A stretch of 64,000 nt of DNA. Origin: Longimicrobium sp. GTDB lineage: Bacteria; Gemmatimonadota; Gemmatimonadetes; Longimicrobiales; Longimicrobiaceae. The stretch spans positions 62,001 through 126,000 of the forward strand of contig DASVQP010000129.1 in the NCBI GenBank assembly GCA_036389135.1, in the 5' to 3' direction. Positions 56,062 through 64,000 of this stretch are shown here, in pieces. Positions within the stretch are counted from its first letter, which is position 1, and every line of letters begins with the position of its first letter. The position numbers and the translations under genes are program-made. The notes below the pieces were generated by a model. The model was not told where the DNA came from, did not search any database, and saw only the letters and a list, made by a program, of their open reading frames with translations.

Positions 56062-56454
56062 ATGCTGCACCGACGTACAGGAGGAGCCATTGTCTCGGCT
56101 GCTACCCTAATCATCGCGATGGGGTGCGGCGGGTCGGGGGATTCTCCGGCGGGGCCGGATGTGGATGCGCCGACGCTGGATGTCGCGGCGATAGCGGACA
56201 CCGTGCGATCGGAGCGCGCGGAGGTGGTGGTGGAGATCAGTGCGGCGGACAACGCGGGGCTCGCGCGGATCTTCTTCAGCGTCAACGGCGGCGCCGAGCA
56301 GAGCACCGCGCTCGCGGGGCAGCGGGCGTACGGGACGAGGCTCACGATCCCGCTGGTCACCGGCGTGAACGATCTCGTTTTCGGGGCCGCCGATCTCGCC
56401 GGGAACCGGACGGAGGTGGACGATCGGGTGGTCTATCGCCGGCCGGGTGAGTAG
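56062..56454 (+). CDS. lipoprotein with one Ig-like domain
   Basis: 130 residues from ATG at 56062; an upstream ATG at 55996 in the same frame would place residues ahead of the signal. Lipobox IAMGC is followed by a GGSGDSPAGP linker and a bacterial Ig/cadherin-like domain: VVVEISAADNAGLARIFFSVNGG ... TGVNDLVFGAADLAGNRT. Such domains often bind surface partners. No neighbour explains its task. Confidence 0.65.
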   Translation: MLHRRTGGAIVSAATLIIAMGCGGSGDSPAGPDVDAPTLDVAAIADTVRSERAEVVVEISAADNAGLARIFFSVNGGAEQSTALAGQRAYGTRLTIPLVTGVNDLVFGAADLAGNRTEVDDRVVYRRPGE

Positions 56455-56489
56455 AGAAGAAGCTCGGAGGCGGGTGCCTGGATGAATAA

Positions 56490-56520
56490 GAGGGCGCGGA
56501 GAGATCTCGCGCCCTCTCTT
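56490..56520. terminator. bidirectional hairpin terminator
   Basis: GAGGGCGCG (56490-56498) and CGCGCCCTC (56508-56516) with a TCTTTC tail on the + strand and an A-rich run on the left. It lies between the Ig-like lipoprotein gene and the stop of the serine-hydrolase fragment that points toward it. Confidence 0.65.
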
Positions 56521-56530
56521 TCGTCGGTGG

Positions 56531-56603
56531 CTACCGCGCGGTGCTGGCGGCGAGGACGCGCTGGATGACGCCGTCGATGGCGTTCTGCTCGATCCAGCGG
56601 GCG
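56531..56603 (-). pseudogene. 3' fragment of a serine hydrolase gene
   Basis: Read on the minus strand the segment encodes ARWIEQNAIDGVIQRVLAASTAR and then TAG. It matches the C-terminus of the intact serine hydrolase at 58511 (ARWIEQNAIDGLVQRVLRAQTATR). Upstream of the fragment the similarity ends abruptly at base 56603. It is either a relic of a tandem paralogue or an end duplicated by insertion of the ParA segment. Confidence 0.75.
56570..56603 (+). repeat. left copy of a 34-bp direct repeat bounding the ParA segment
   Basis: The 34 bases from 56570 to 56603 are identical to 58553-58586. They start GCCGTCGATGGCG and end CCAGCGGGCG. Both copies lie at the same place in the 3' end of a serine hydrolase reading frame. 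Sequence diverges at both edges. They could be attachment sites or products of recombination between paralogues. Confidence 0.9.
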
Positions 56604-56893
56604 TCCTACCCACAGAGCCGAGGTAGCATGCCGCGCGAGGTTACGTGCTGATTGTAGGTACGAGGAGCAGCGAAGATCCCGACCTAAAAATTGTGTCACA
56701 TGCATTCGTATATACGGACTTTGGAAAAGGATCGACATACGCCTGTGTTCGGATCGATTTCACTCAACGAGCTCCCGATGTCGTCCATCGCTGTCTCTCG
56801 ACAACGTCCGTTCTTCATCGTAAGATGACTCATAAGTGCGTTCGGGCGGGGAGTCCGCCCTCAAAGCTCTAGCATCCTAACAATTGAGGTCCA

Positions 56894-57817
56894 ATGAAAG
56901 TCGTTGCGGTGATCAACTACAAAGGTGGTGTAGGCAAGACCACGACGACCGCGAACCTCGGCGCGGAGCTCGCGTGGCGCGGCTACAACGTATTGATGAT
57001 CGACATGGACCCTCAGGCAAGTCTCACCTTCTCCTTTGTCAGCCCAGAGGCATGGCAGGCTGAACTCGCAGATGCGCTAACGGTGAAGAGTTGGTTTGAT
57101 TCTTTCGGGAAGAAGGAGGTGCGGGCCCTGCCTGAGCTAATCGTTGTGCCTCAAAAGGTGAAGAATCGCCTCGTCGGAAAAGGTAACCTGCATCTGATAG
57201 CATCGCATTTGGGACTCATCAATGTAGATCTGGAGTTGGCTACCGAACTCGGAGGCGGAACGTTGAAGCAGAACAAGATCAACTACTTACGCGTGCATAA
57301 CCGCCTGAAGGAAGGATTATCCCAGCTCTCAGCTGACAGGTATGACCTTGTCCTTATCGACTGTCCGCCCAACTTCAATGTGGTCACCAAAACTGCAATC
57401 GTCGCGAGCGATTCGATACTCATTCCCGCTAAGCCAGATTACCTTTCCACACTAGGAATTGACTATCTCCGTCGCAATGTCGATCAGCTTGTCGCTGACT
57501 TTAACGAATATGTGCAGTTGGATCCTGACGAGGCGGCTGTGCCTATCAATCCGGCGATTTTGGGGGTTGTCTTTACGATGATACAGATTTACAATCAGCA
57601 ACCGATAGCAGCGTCACGCGCGTTCATGACACAGACCAAAAACCTAGGTGTACCTGTATTCGAAGCATACATCCGAGAGAATAAAACTATGTTTTCGGAT
57701 GCGCCTCAGGACGCGATTCCTGTCGTCCTCAATCCCTATTCCTCCGCGGGGCATCAAGACGTGGTAAAAGGAATAGAAGACTTTGTGGATGAGTTTGTCG
57801 CTGCACTCCAACTCTGA
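56894..57817 (+). CDS. ParA-family ATPase
   Basis: 307 residues. The deviant Walker A K10-GGVGKT-T and the switch DMDPQASL and LVLIDCPPNFNVVTKTAI put it in the ParA/Soj group. Near the C-terminus it has NPYSSAGHQDVVKGIEDFVDEF. No ParB homologue follows. Instead a small unrecognised gene starts six bases later. GC content is about 50 percent, far below its surroundings, and codon choice is relaxed. It is likely part of a transferred element. It could act in partitioning, positioning or defence; the sequence alone does not decide. Confidence 0.88.
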   Translation: MKVVAVINYKGGVGKTTTTANLGAELAWRGYNVLMIDMDPQASLTFSFVSPEAWQAELADALTVKSWFDSFGKKEVRALPELIVVPQKVKNRLVGKGNLHLIASHLGLINVDLELATELGGGTLKQNKINYLRVHNRLKEGLSQLSADRYDLVLIDCPPNFNVVTKTAIVASDSILIPAKPDYLSTLGIDYLRRNVDQLVADFNEYVQLDPDEAAVPINPAILGVVFTMIQIYNQQPIAASRAFMTQTKNLGVPVFEAYIRENKTMFSDAPQDAIPVVLNPYSSAGHQDVVKGIEDFVDEFVAALQL

Positions 57818-57823
57818 ACTGCA

Positions 57824-58303
57824 ATGAATACTGACTCGCAGTCGCTAAGCGACGTACTTCGGCAATTGCTCAAACGCGTATCTGCGCTGACTGACGCCGA
57901 ACTGCAGGACTTGTTGAACGGAACGGCGACACTTGAGATACGAGTAAAACGGCGGAGAGGAAAAGGCTCTGCAGTAAAGCCGCGTCGGAGTGAGATGCTC
58001 CCAGAGGACGTTGTCCGGAGATTGCGTGCTACACGGTCTCGGGATGCTGGAATGTCATTTCTCGAGGAGTTGAATGTCGCTAAAGTGGATCTGGAGAGAA
58101 TCGCCAGGTGCCTTGACCTACCGGTGCAGCGATCAGTGACGACAGAACGGTTGAAGAGCAACATTGTGGAAGCCACGATCGGATATCGGCTCCGTTCAGA
58201 AGCGATACACGGACGTGAACCGGCGCAACTTCCTCTAGACGAACATGTGCGCTCGGCTGAGGTCGTAATTGATCAGTCACCAGTAAAACCTATCGACGAG
58301 TAG
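57824..58303 (+). CDS. unrecognised partner of the ParA-type ATPase
   Basis: 159 residues, ATG 57824, six bases after the ParA stop. The N-terminal part is helical (SLSDVLRQLLKRVSALTDAE), then a basic patch RVKRRRGKGSAVKPRRS (about 46-62), which could bind nucleic acid, and a C-terminal helical part ending in TTERLKSNIVEATIGYRLRS and a short tail. No ParB box is visible. It shares the low GC of the ATPase gene, so the two probably moved together. Confidence 0.65.
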   Translation: MNTDSQSLSDVLRQLLKRVSALTDAELQDLLNGTATLEIRVKRRRGKGSAVKPRRSEMLPEDVVRRLRATRSRDAGMSFLEELNVAKVDLERIARCLDLPVQRSVTTERLKSNIVEATIGYRLRSEAIHGREPAQLPLDEHVRSAEVVIDQSPVKPIDE

Positions 58304-58510
58304 GTCCGCGGAGTGGTAAGTCGGAGGCCGACTGGTTACTACCGCGACATCGCGCTAAGTGTCCGAATGGTAAGCGCGTGTTTGAGGCTAGAGCAGGGGA
58401 TCGCCTGGAGCCTTGCCTCGTTCGTGCGAGAACTGCGGGCGGTCTCACAAAGGCGCGTCGATAGCAGACTCGTATGGCGACGCTGCTCCGGGTTGGGTTT
58501 ACCTCTGCCT

Positions 58511-59797
58511 TCAACGTGTGGCGGTCTGGGCACGTAGCACGCGCTGGACGAGGCCGTCGATGGCGTTCTGCTCGATCCAGCGGGCGACGATGACGAGGTC
58601 GTTTTCGGGGTCCACGTAGACCACGTTGGTGCCGTTGCCCAGGTGCATGAACGCCGACGCGGGGGCGCTGGGCAGGCGCTTGCGGTCGGTGTTCAGGAAC
58701 CAGTTCATGAAGCCGTAGCCCGGCTCCGGGGCGGTGGGGGTGAGCGCCATCCGCACCCACTCCTCGGAGAGGATCTGGCGGTCGCGCCAGCGGCCGCGGC
58801 GCAGCGTCAAGTAGCCGAAGCGCGCCATGTCTCGCGCGCTGATGAACATCCCGCCGCCCCAGTGCCCGCCGCCGCTCACCGACTGCACCGCCTCGCCGTC
58901 CATCAGCACCCACGAGTTCTCGTAGCCGGTCCAGCGCCACGACGGCGACGCGCCGATGGGGTCCATCACCTCTTCGCGAAGCACCTGTGGCAGCGGACGG
59001 CGCAGGACGTTGAGCGCGGCGAGCGCCAGGACGTTCACCCGCACGTCGTTGTACTCGTAGGCGGTGCCCGGGTCCTTGCGCGGCCGCGTGAGCCACTCGG
59101 ACGGCGTCTGGCTCGGCCGGTCCGCCCACTCTGGCTTGCCCCAGAGCGTTCCCTCCCAGTCGCTCGTCTGGCGCAGGAGGTCGTCCCAGGTGATGCGGCG
59201 GTTGTGCGGCGTGTCGAAGGGGCGCAGCGGCGTCCCGGCGCCCAAGCCGGCATCGTGGCGCGCGCCGCCGCCGGGCGGGATCACCATCACCGGGGCCATG
59301 GAGCGCCACACGGGTGCGCGCAGGTCGCGGATCAGCCCGCGGTCGAACGCCACCCCCACCACGGTGGAGAGGAAGCTCTTGGTGACGCTGAAGGTCATGT
59401 CCACGCGATACGGATCGCCCCACTCGGCCACGATGTAGCCGTTGCGGACGATCATCCCCGTAGGGTCGCCGCGCGGCTGAAAGGGCCCCACCGCCTCCCC
59501 GAACGGCTCGCGTCCAAAGGTCTGGTAGTGGGCGAGCTCCAGGTCGCGCGGCGCCTTCGACTCGCTGGCGATGGCGAAGCGCACCGCCTCCTGGAGCCGC
59601 GCCGAATCCAGCCCTGCCTGCGCGGGCGTGCGCCGCTGCCAGTCGTCGCCGGGGCCGGGGTAGTAGGCGTTGCGCGGCTGCGCGGCGGGGCGCTGCGCGA
59701 GGGCGGCTCCCTCCGGCACGCCGGCCAGGAGGAGGACGAGGAGCGAGAGCCTGCGGATAGATGGCACGGAAGAGCCCTGTACGCGATGTGTGCGCAT
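58511..59797 (-). CDS. secreted serine hydrolase of the beta-lactamase class C family
   Basis: 428 residues from ATG at 59797. Signal peptide MRTHRVQGSSVPSIRRLSLL with cleavage near AALAQ. Catalytic S137-V-T-K140 in FSVTKSF, the Y-x-N motif YEYNDVRVN and the late HLGNGTNVVYVDP. The family includes esterases, peptidases and lactamases; no substrate can be named. Its start overlaps the stop of a small membrane gene as TGATG, so they are coupled. Its 3' end lies at the right boundary of the ParA segment. Confidence 0.88.
   Translation of the reverse strand: MRTHRVQGSSVPSIRRLSLLVLLLAGVPEGAALAQRPAAQPRNAYYPGPGDDWQRRTPAQAGLDSARLQEAVRFAIASESKAPRDLELAHYQTFGREPFGEAVGPFQPRGDPTGMIVRNGYIVAEWGDPYRVDMTFSVTKSFLSTVVGVAFDRGLIRDLRAPVWRSMAPVMVIPPGGGARHDAGLGAGTPLRPFDTPHNRRITWDDLLRQTSDWEGTLWGKPEWADRPSQTPSEWLTRPRKDPGTAYEYNDVRVNVLALAALNVLRRPLPQVLREEVMDPIGASPSWRWTGYENSWVLMDGEAVQSVSGGGHWGGGMFISARDMARFGYLTLRRGRWRDRQILSEEWVRMALTPTAPEPGYGFMNWFLNTDRKRLPSAPASAFMHLGNGTNVVYVDPENDLVIVARWIEQNAIDGLVQRVLRAQTATR
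58553..58586 (+). repeat. right copy of the 34-bp direct repeat, inside the serine hydrolase gene
   Basis: Identical to 56570-56603. It encodes RWIEQNAIDG on the minus strand in the intact gene. The 249 bp from 58304 to 58552 between the ParA partner and this copy contain only the gene's last 14 codons and no other feature. Confidence 0.9.
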
Positions 59798-59979
59798 CAC
59801 GCCATCACCCCAGCGGCTGGACGTGCGAACGCTTCGTGGCGGGCATCGCCGGGGCCCCAGTTCTCGATGGAGAACCAGATGATGAAGCCCAGCACCAGCG
59901 CGATCAGGAGGAGCGCGATCCAGGTGCTCGCACGTCCGCGCTTCGTGTTGACGGGCGGATCCTGGTAGTCGTTCTTCAT
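59797..59979 (-). CDS. 60-residue single-pass membrane protein upstream of the serine hydrolase
   Basis: Short gene from ATG at 59979. The product has a charged start MKNDYQDPPVNTKRGRAS, one strong membrane helix (about 19-39, TWIALLLIALVLGFIIWFSI) and a short tail. The TGA overlaps the hydrolase ATG by one base. The layout resembles small DUF-type membrane proteins in Gram-negatives, but no family was recognised. It is divergent from the DinB gene, with 145 bp for both promoters. Confidence 0.65.
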   Translation of the reverse strand: MKNDYQDPPVNTKRGRASTWIALLLIALVLGFIIWFSIENWGPGDARHEAFARPAAGVMA

Positions 59980-60124
59980 GGCGGTGCCCGGGTTCGGAGT
60001 GCGTCGTGGGATGCGCGCCGGCCCGCGCAACTCCCGTGCTTGCGCGCCCGCCTGGCAGCACAGGGCGGGCATTCGTAGTTTCAACGGCGCAGCGCCTCCA
60101 TCCCACCCTGTTCGGAGCCCGTCC

Positions 60125-60658
60125 TTGGAGATCATCGCCACCTTTTCGCCCCCCGCTGAAGGCGAATTCGCGCCCTTTTACGCCGGTTACGTCGCCCTCG
60201 CGTCGAAGGGCGACCTGCTGAGGCGGCTGGAGGCGCAGATCCAGGAGGTCTCGGGCCTTCTACGCGGCCTTTCGGAGGAGGAGGCGCTGTTCCGCTACGC
60301 GCCGGGGAAGTGGAGCGTCAAGGAAGTCGCCGGGCACCTGGCGGACACGGAGCGCATCATGGCGTACCGCGCGCTCCGCATCGCGCGGGGCGACACGACG
60401 CCGCTGCCGGGGTTCGACGAGAACAGCTTCGTGGCTACCGCCGGCTTCGACGCGCGCCCGCTCCCCTCGCTGGTGGAGGAGTGGGAGACGGTGCGCCGCG
60501 CCAGCCTGCTCCTGCTGCGCGGCTTCGACGGCGAGGCGGCCGCCCGTGCGGGGACAGCCAGTGGGGCCCCGATCACGGCCCGGGCGCTGGCGTACATCAT
60601 CGCGGGGCACGTGGCGCACCACCTGGAGATCCTCCGCACCCGCTACTCCCTCGCCTGA
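60125..60658 (+). CDS. DinB family protein
   Basis: 177 residues from TTG at 60125, the first start in frame that precedes the domain without a Pro/Arg-rich lead. The four-helix DinB/YfiT pattern is seen: WSVKEVAGHLADTERIMAYRA with metal-binding His, FDENSFVATAGF, and ITARALAYIIAGHVAHHLEILRTRY with the later His. These proteins include bacillithiol-dependent transferases, which fits a cell with BshA; the link is inference. Confidence 0.85.
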   Translation: MEIIATFSPPAEGEFAPFYAGYVALASKGDLLRRLEAQIQEVSGLLRGLSEEEALFRYAPGKWSVKEVAGHLADTERIMAYRALRIARGDTTPLPGFDENSFVATAGFDARPLPSLVEEWETVRRASLLLLRGFDGEAAARAGTASGAPITARALAYIIAGHVAHHLEILRTRYSLA

Positions 60659-60664
60659 GCATCC

Positions 60665-61318
60665 ATGGACACCCCGGCCACTCCTCAGGAGATCTATATC
60701 GGCCGCGGCGGCGACCGCAGCGGGCCGTATACGATAGCCCAGGTGAGGAACCTGGTGGGGGAGGGGCGGTTCTCGCTGAGCGACTGGGCCTGGTATCCGG
60801 GCGCGCCGCAGTGGATCGAGATCCGCGACCTTCCGGGGCTCGCGCTCTCCAGCTTGCCGCGGCCGCCGGGCTACCAGGCGCCGCTCGCGAAGACGGCGAC
60901 GGTGAGGCGGTTCGCCGGGTTCTGGATTCGCTTCGCCGCCATCCTCATCGACACCATCGTCCTCTTGATCCCGCTCAGAACCCTCCGAAGCCTTCTCATC
61001 GAGGATAGAACGGGCGACCCGGTGGCGGATCTCGGGGTTAACCTGGCGTCGCTCGCCCTGACCGTGTGCGTGCACTCGGCCTACCGGGCCGCGTTCCACG
61101 CGTCCGGATGGCAGGCGACGATCGGCAAGCGCGCGGTGGGGATCCAGGTCACCGACCTGCAGGGGCGACGCATCACCTTCGACCACGCGATGGGGCGCTG
61201 CCTCGCCGAGTTCGTGTCCGGCTGGACGGTCGGGATCGGATACGTGATGGCGGGACTCTCTTCGCGCAAGCAGGCGCTGCACGACAAGATCTCGGGAACG
61301 CTGGTCCTCTACCGATGA
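60665..61318 (+). CDS. GYF_2 / RDD membrane protein
   Basis: 217 residues. An N-terminal GYF_2-type domain (about 9-60, IYIGRGGDRSGPYTIAQVRNL and DWAWYPGAPQW) is fused to an RDD domain with AGFWIRFAAILIDTIVLL (the R-D signature), a second hydrophobic region near residues 115-135, and GWQATIGKRAVGIQVTDLQGRRITF. RDD proteins are small membrane proteins thought to aid ion or solute exchange. It lies 6 bp after the DinB gene and its stop overlaps the next start. Confidence 0.82.
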   Translation: MDTPATPQEIYIGRGGDRSGPYTIAQVRNLVGEGRFSLSDWAWYPGAPQWIEIRDLPGLALSSLPRPPGYQAPLAKTATVRRFAGFWIRFAAILIDTIVLLIPLRTLRSLLIEDRTGDPVADLGVNLASLALTVCVHSAYRAAFHASGWQATIGKRAVGIQVTDLQGRRITFDHAMGRCLAEFVSGWTVGIGYVMAGLSSRKQALHDKISGTLVLYR

Positions 61319-61774
61319 CGTCCGGCGGAACCGCCACTCTCCCCCGCGAGCCCGCCATGCGCTACGCCGGCTTCTCGCTCCGCGCGAGCGCGATGCTCAT
61401 CCGACTTCACCCTTCTCTGGGTCGTCTTCGTTCTGGTGCAGCTCGCCGCGGTGGCGCCGGGGGAGGTGCCCCAGGTCGGCGGCGCGTCCGGCGGGGATCG
61501 AGGGCAGCTCTACGTCGGCGCGCTGGCGTGGTGGGCGTACAAGGCGGTGCTCCACTCCTCTCCCTGGCAGGGCACGGTGGGGAAGCTGGTGCTGGGGCTG
61601 CGCGTGGCCGACCTCGAGGGGCGCAGGATCTCCTTCGTCCGCGCAACCATCCGGTACGCGGCGGAGGTTGGATCGTACCCGTTGATGGGGATCGGCTACC
61701 TGGTGGCGATCTTCTCGCGGCGGCAGCAGGCGCTCCACGACGTGATCGCGCGCACCTGCGTGGTGCAGCGGTGA
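61315..61774 (+). pseudogene. RDD membrane protein gene with a one-base frameshift
   Basis: The ATG at 61315 overlaps the previous TGA. The first part encodes MRYAGFSLRASAMLI (ATG 61357), the usual RDD opening, but the frame then runs into an unrelated sequence. After removing one C at about 61402 it continues as DFTLLWVVFVLVQLAAV, then WQGTVGKLVLGLRVADLEGRRISF and SRRQQALHDVIARTCVV, the expected RDD helices. It is a paralogue of the preceding RDD gene, disrupted by one inserted base or a sequencing error. Confidence 0.78.
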
Positions 61775-61882
61775 GCCGCGCGCCGGCTCGCGAAAGGGGC
61801 CGGCGGAGTGTACCTTGCCGCGCTGTAGCGCACCACGAAACGCCCTGCGCGCGCGGGGCCGAACCGAGCACCTCCGGAACGC

Positions 61883-63388
61883 GTGTTCAAGAAGATCCTG
61901 GTAGCCAACCGCGGTGAGATCGCACTGCGCGTGATCCGCGCCGCGCACGAGCTGGGCATCGAGGCCGTGGCGGTCTATTCCGAGGCCGACCGCCTCGCCC
62001 CTCACGTGCTCGCCGCCGACGAAGCGTACCTGATCGGCCCGCCTCCCTCCGCGCAGAGCTACCTGCGCGCGGACGTGCTGATCGAGGTGGCGAAGGCGTG
62101 CGGCGCGGAGGCGATCCACCCCGGCTACGGCTTCCTCAGCGAGCGCGCGCCCTTCATCCAGGCCGTGCGCGACGCGGGGCTCGTCTTCATCGGCCCCTCG
62201 CCCGAGGCGGTCACCGCGATGGGCGACAAGACGGCGGCGCGCTCGCGGATGATCGACGCCGGCGTCCCCGTCGTCCCCGGCACCAAGGAGGCGCTGCGAG
62301 ATGCGGCGGAGGCGCGCACGGTGGCGGGGGAGATCGGCTACCCGGTGCTCCTCAAGGCCGCGGCGGGCGGGGGCGGGAAGGGGATGCGCATCGTGGCCAG
62401 CGAGGACGAGATCGAGCGCGCCTTCGAGGCGGCCGGCAACGAGGCGCAGTCCGCGTTCGGCGACCGGTCGGTCTACGTGGAGAAGTTCCTGGAGGGGCCG
62501 CGCCACATCGAGATCCAGCTGCTGGCCGACCGCCACGGCAACACGCTGCACCTGGGCGAGCGCGAGTGCTCCATCCAGCGCCGCCACCAGAAGCTGATCG
62601 AGGAAGCCCCCAGCGCCGTCCTCACGCCCGACGAGCGCCGCGCGATGGGCGAGATGGCCGTCGCGGCGGCGCGCGCGGTGAGCTACGAGGGCGCCGGCAC
62701 GGTGGAGTGCCTCTACCAGAACGGAGAGTTCTACTTCCTGGAGATGAACACGCGCATCCAGGTGGAGCACCCCGTAACCGAGCTGGTGACGGGGGTGGAC
62801 CTGGTGCAGTGGCAGATCCGCGTGGCTGCGGGCGAGGCGCTCCCCTTCACCCAGGACGACATCACCTGGAACGGGCACGCCATCGAGTGCCGCATCACCT
62901 CCGAGGACCCGGCCAACAACTTCCTCCCCTCCACCGGGCGGATCGGGAACCTGACGCTCCCCTCCGGGCCCGGCGTGCGCTGGGACGGCGGGATCGCGAC
63001 GGGGGTGGAGGTGGGGCTCTTTTACGATCCCATGCTCGCCAAGCTGATCGTGCACGCGCCCACGAGGATCGAGGCGATCGACCGGATGAAGCGGGCGCTG
63101 CTCGAGCTGAGGCTGGAGGGCGTCGACACCAGCGTCCCCTTCCACCTGCGCGTGATGGACGAGCCGGACTTCCGCGCCGGGCGGCTGGACATCAAGTACC
63201 TGGAGAAGCACGAGGCCGAGCTGCTGGGCGAGAGCACGGACGAGGAGCTGATCCGCGCCGCCGCGCTCGCCGCCGCGCTGCTGGAGGAGGAGCGCCGCAA
63301 CCAGCGCTCGGTGCCGCGCCCGCAGGCGTCCACCTCCACGGGCGGCGGGAGCGCGTGGAAGAGCCGCGCGGGCTGGAGACGGGGTTGA
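61883..63388 (+). CDS. accC: biotin carboxylase subunit (AccC / acyl-CoA carboxylase alpha type)
   Basis: 501 residues from GTG at 61883. ATP-grasp signatures: FKKILVANRGEIALRVIRAA, EAIHPGYGFLSE, KAAAGGGGKGMRIV, HIEIQLLADRHGN, RECSIQRRHQKLIEEAPS and EMNTRIQVEHPVTE. It lacks a biotin carrier domain and carries a 40-50 residue Arg/Glu-rich tail. It carboxylates biotin on a separate carrier, for fatty-acid synthesis or with the PccB-type subunit at 52.6 kb. The stop overlaps the next start. Confidence 0.93.
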   Translation: MFKKILVANRGEIALRVIRAAHELGIEAVAVYSEADRLAPHVLAADEAYLIGPPPSAQSYLRADVLIEVAKACGAEAIHPGYGFLSERAPFIQAVRDAGLVFIGPSPEAVTAMGDKTAARSRMIDAGVPVVPGTKEALRDAAEARTVAGEIGYPVLLKAAAGGGGKGMRIVASEDEIERAFEAAGNEAQSAFGDRSVYVEKFLEGPRHIEIQLLADRHGNTLHLGERECSIQRRHQKLIEEAPSAVLTPDERRAMGEMAVAAARAVSYEGAGTVECLYQNGEFYFLEMNTRIQVEHPVTELVTGVDLVQWQIRVAAGEALPFTQDDITWNGHAIECRITSEDPANNFLPSTGRIGNLTLPSGPGVRWDGGIATGVEVGLFYDPMLAKLIVHAPTRIEAIDRMKRALLELRLEGVDTSVPFHLRVMDEPDFRAGRLDIKYLEKHEAELLGESTDEELIRAAALAAALLEEERRNQRSVPRPQASTSTGGGSAWKSRAGWRRG

Positions 63389-64000
63389 AGGGCAGGCGTC
63401 CGGTCGCGCGCCGCGAGCCGCCGCGGCCGGTGCGGGTACGCATCGACTCCATCGCGGCGGGCGGGGAAGGGGTGGGGCGGCTTCCGGACGGGCGCGTCGT
63501 CTTCGTCCACCGCACCGCCCCCGGCGACCTGGCCGAGGTGGCGCTTACCGAGAAGCGCGACCGCTGGGCGCGCGGCCGCCTCCTGCGCGTGCTGGAGCCC
63601 TCGCCGGAGCGGCGCGAGGCGCCCTGCCCGCACTACGCGCGCTGCGGCGGGTGCACGCTGGAGCACATGCCGTACGATGCGCAGCTCCGCGCCAAGGCCC
63701 GCATCGTCGCGGACGCCCTCACGCGCATCGGCGGGGTGCCGGTGGAGCCGCCGGAGGTGGTGCCCTCGCCGCGCGAGTTCCGCTACCGAAACCGCGTCTC
63801 CTTCGCGTTGCGGCGGCGGGAGAGCGGGCGGGTGGAGGCCGGCTTCCACGCGCTCGGCGAGCCGGACGAGGTGGTGGACATCGCCGGCTCGTGCCTCCTC
63901 CCCGAGGAGCCGATCGCGCGCGTATGGGACGCGATCCGCGCCAACTGGGGCCCCGACGCGCGCCTTCTTCCCTCCGGCGAGCGGCTGCGGCTCACGCTGC
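63385..64000 (+). CDS. RlmD/RumA-type 23S rRNA (uracil-5-)-methyltransferase (3' partial)
   Basis: The TTG at 63385 overlaps the accC TGA, and the frame is still open at the window end (205 codons visible). A TRAM domain (about 14-75, VRVRIDSIAAGGEG then VVFVHRTAPGDLAEV) precedes the iron-sulfur cysteines in CPHYARCGGCTLEHM and a fourth Cys in GSCLLPEE. The RYRNRVSFAL motif is typical of the family. The SAM-binding domain lies beyond the window. It is expected to methylate a uridine in 23S rRNA or tRNA. Confidence 0.85.
   Translation, partial: MKGRRPVARREPPRPVRVRIDSIAAGGEGVGRLPDGRVVFVHRTAPGDLAEVALTEKRDRWARGRLLRVLEPSPERREAPCPHYARCGGCTLEHMPYDAQLRAKARIVADALTRIGGVPVEPPEVVPSPREFRYRNRVSFALRRRESGRVEAGFHALGEPDEVVDIAGSCLLPEEPIARVWDAIRANWGPDARLLPSGERLRLTL

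Noticed and set aside
56645-56872. Possible 75-codon gene ahead of the ParA gene
   Set aside because: GTG start without a ribosome site and no recognised features; the stretch more likely holds the ParA promoter and leader.
56894-57817. Plasmid or chromosome origin/partition locus
   Set aside because: No ParB, parS-like repeat, dnaA or replication gene was seen near the ParA gene.

Overview
The window is a 64 kb, very GC-rich chromosomal segment from a Gram-negative, diderm bacterium: outer-membrane barrels, lipoproteins, TonB-like proteins, Sec and Tat export signals and a type VI secretion system are all present. The gene content (bacillithiol enzyme BshA in a diderm, many GTG/TTG starts, abundant dispersed palindromes between genes) fits Gemmatimonadota, perhaps a Longimicrobium-like lineage, but that placement is inference and no 16S gene is present. 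No tRNA, rRNA, CRISPR array, transposase or integrase was seen. Region 1 (1-10384) looks like one signalling and exopolysaccharide unit read left to right: a PAS histidine kinase with receiver domains, a single-domain response regulator, a large receiver/Hpt/degenerate-GGDEF scaffold, a membrane-anchored HEAT-repeat protein, a processive family 2 glycosyltransferase, a YaiO-type outer-membrane barrel, a membrane protein with three phosphatase-fold repeats, and a GH16 glycanase gene broken by a one-base frameshift. Most of these genes overlap or nearly touch. Region 2 (10646-31588) is a complete type VI secretion cluster: ClpV, VgrG, a YwqK-like repeat protein, a PAAR-like spike tip, a 59-residue membrane protein, a TssJ-like lipoprotein, TssK, L, M, A, B, C, Hcp, TssE, F and G, ending in an overlapping SGNH hydrolase. 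The contractile sheath, tube, baseplate and membrane complex are all encoded, but no obvious toxin-immunity pair is. A 12-copy heptamer array lies just upstream of hcp. Region 3 (31589-54899) is mainly housekeeping: a zinc-ribbon membrane protein, a Tat-exported TldD-like protein, SecD-SecF, TatD, MutL-MiaA, BshA, NadC-BirA, AroA-Cmk-RpsA, a subtilase, two TonB-C proteins, a PccB-type carboxyltransferase and a DUF1801-SRPBCC fusion. Its intergenic gaps are filled with families of palindromic repeats that recur at 31.6-31.9, 33.4-33.8, 39.3-39.6, 42.3-42.6 and 49.6-49.8 kb. Region 4 (54900-58586) is accessory DNA with lower GC: a DUF3990 ADP-ribosyltransferase-like gene overlapping a small partner gene, an Ig-like lipoprotein, and a low-GC ParA-type ATPase with an unrecognised partner. 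The ParA pair is bracketed by a 34-bp perfect direct repeat that copies part of the 3' end of a serine hydrolase gene. Region 5 (58511-64000) returns to GC-rich DNA: the serine hydrolase with an upstream small membrane gene, a DinB protein, a GYF-RDD membrane protein, a second RDD gene with a one-base frameshift, biotin carboxylase AccC and the start of an RlmD/RumA-type RNA methyltransferase.
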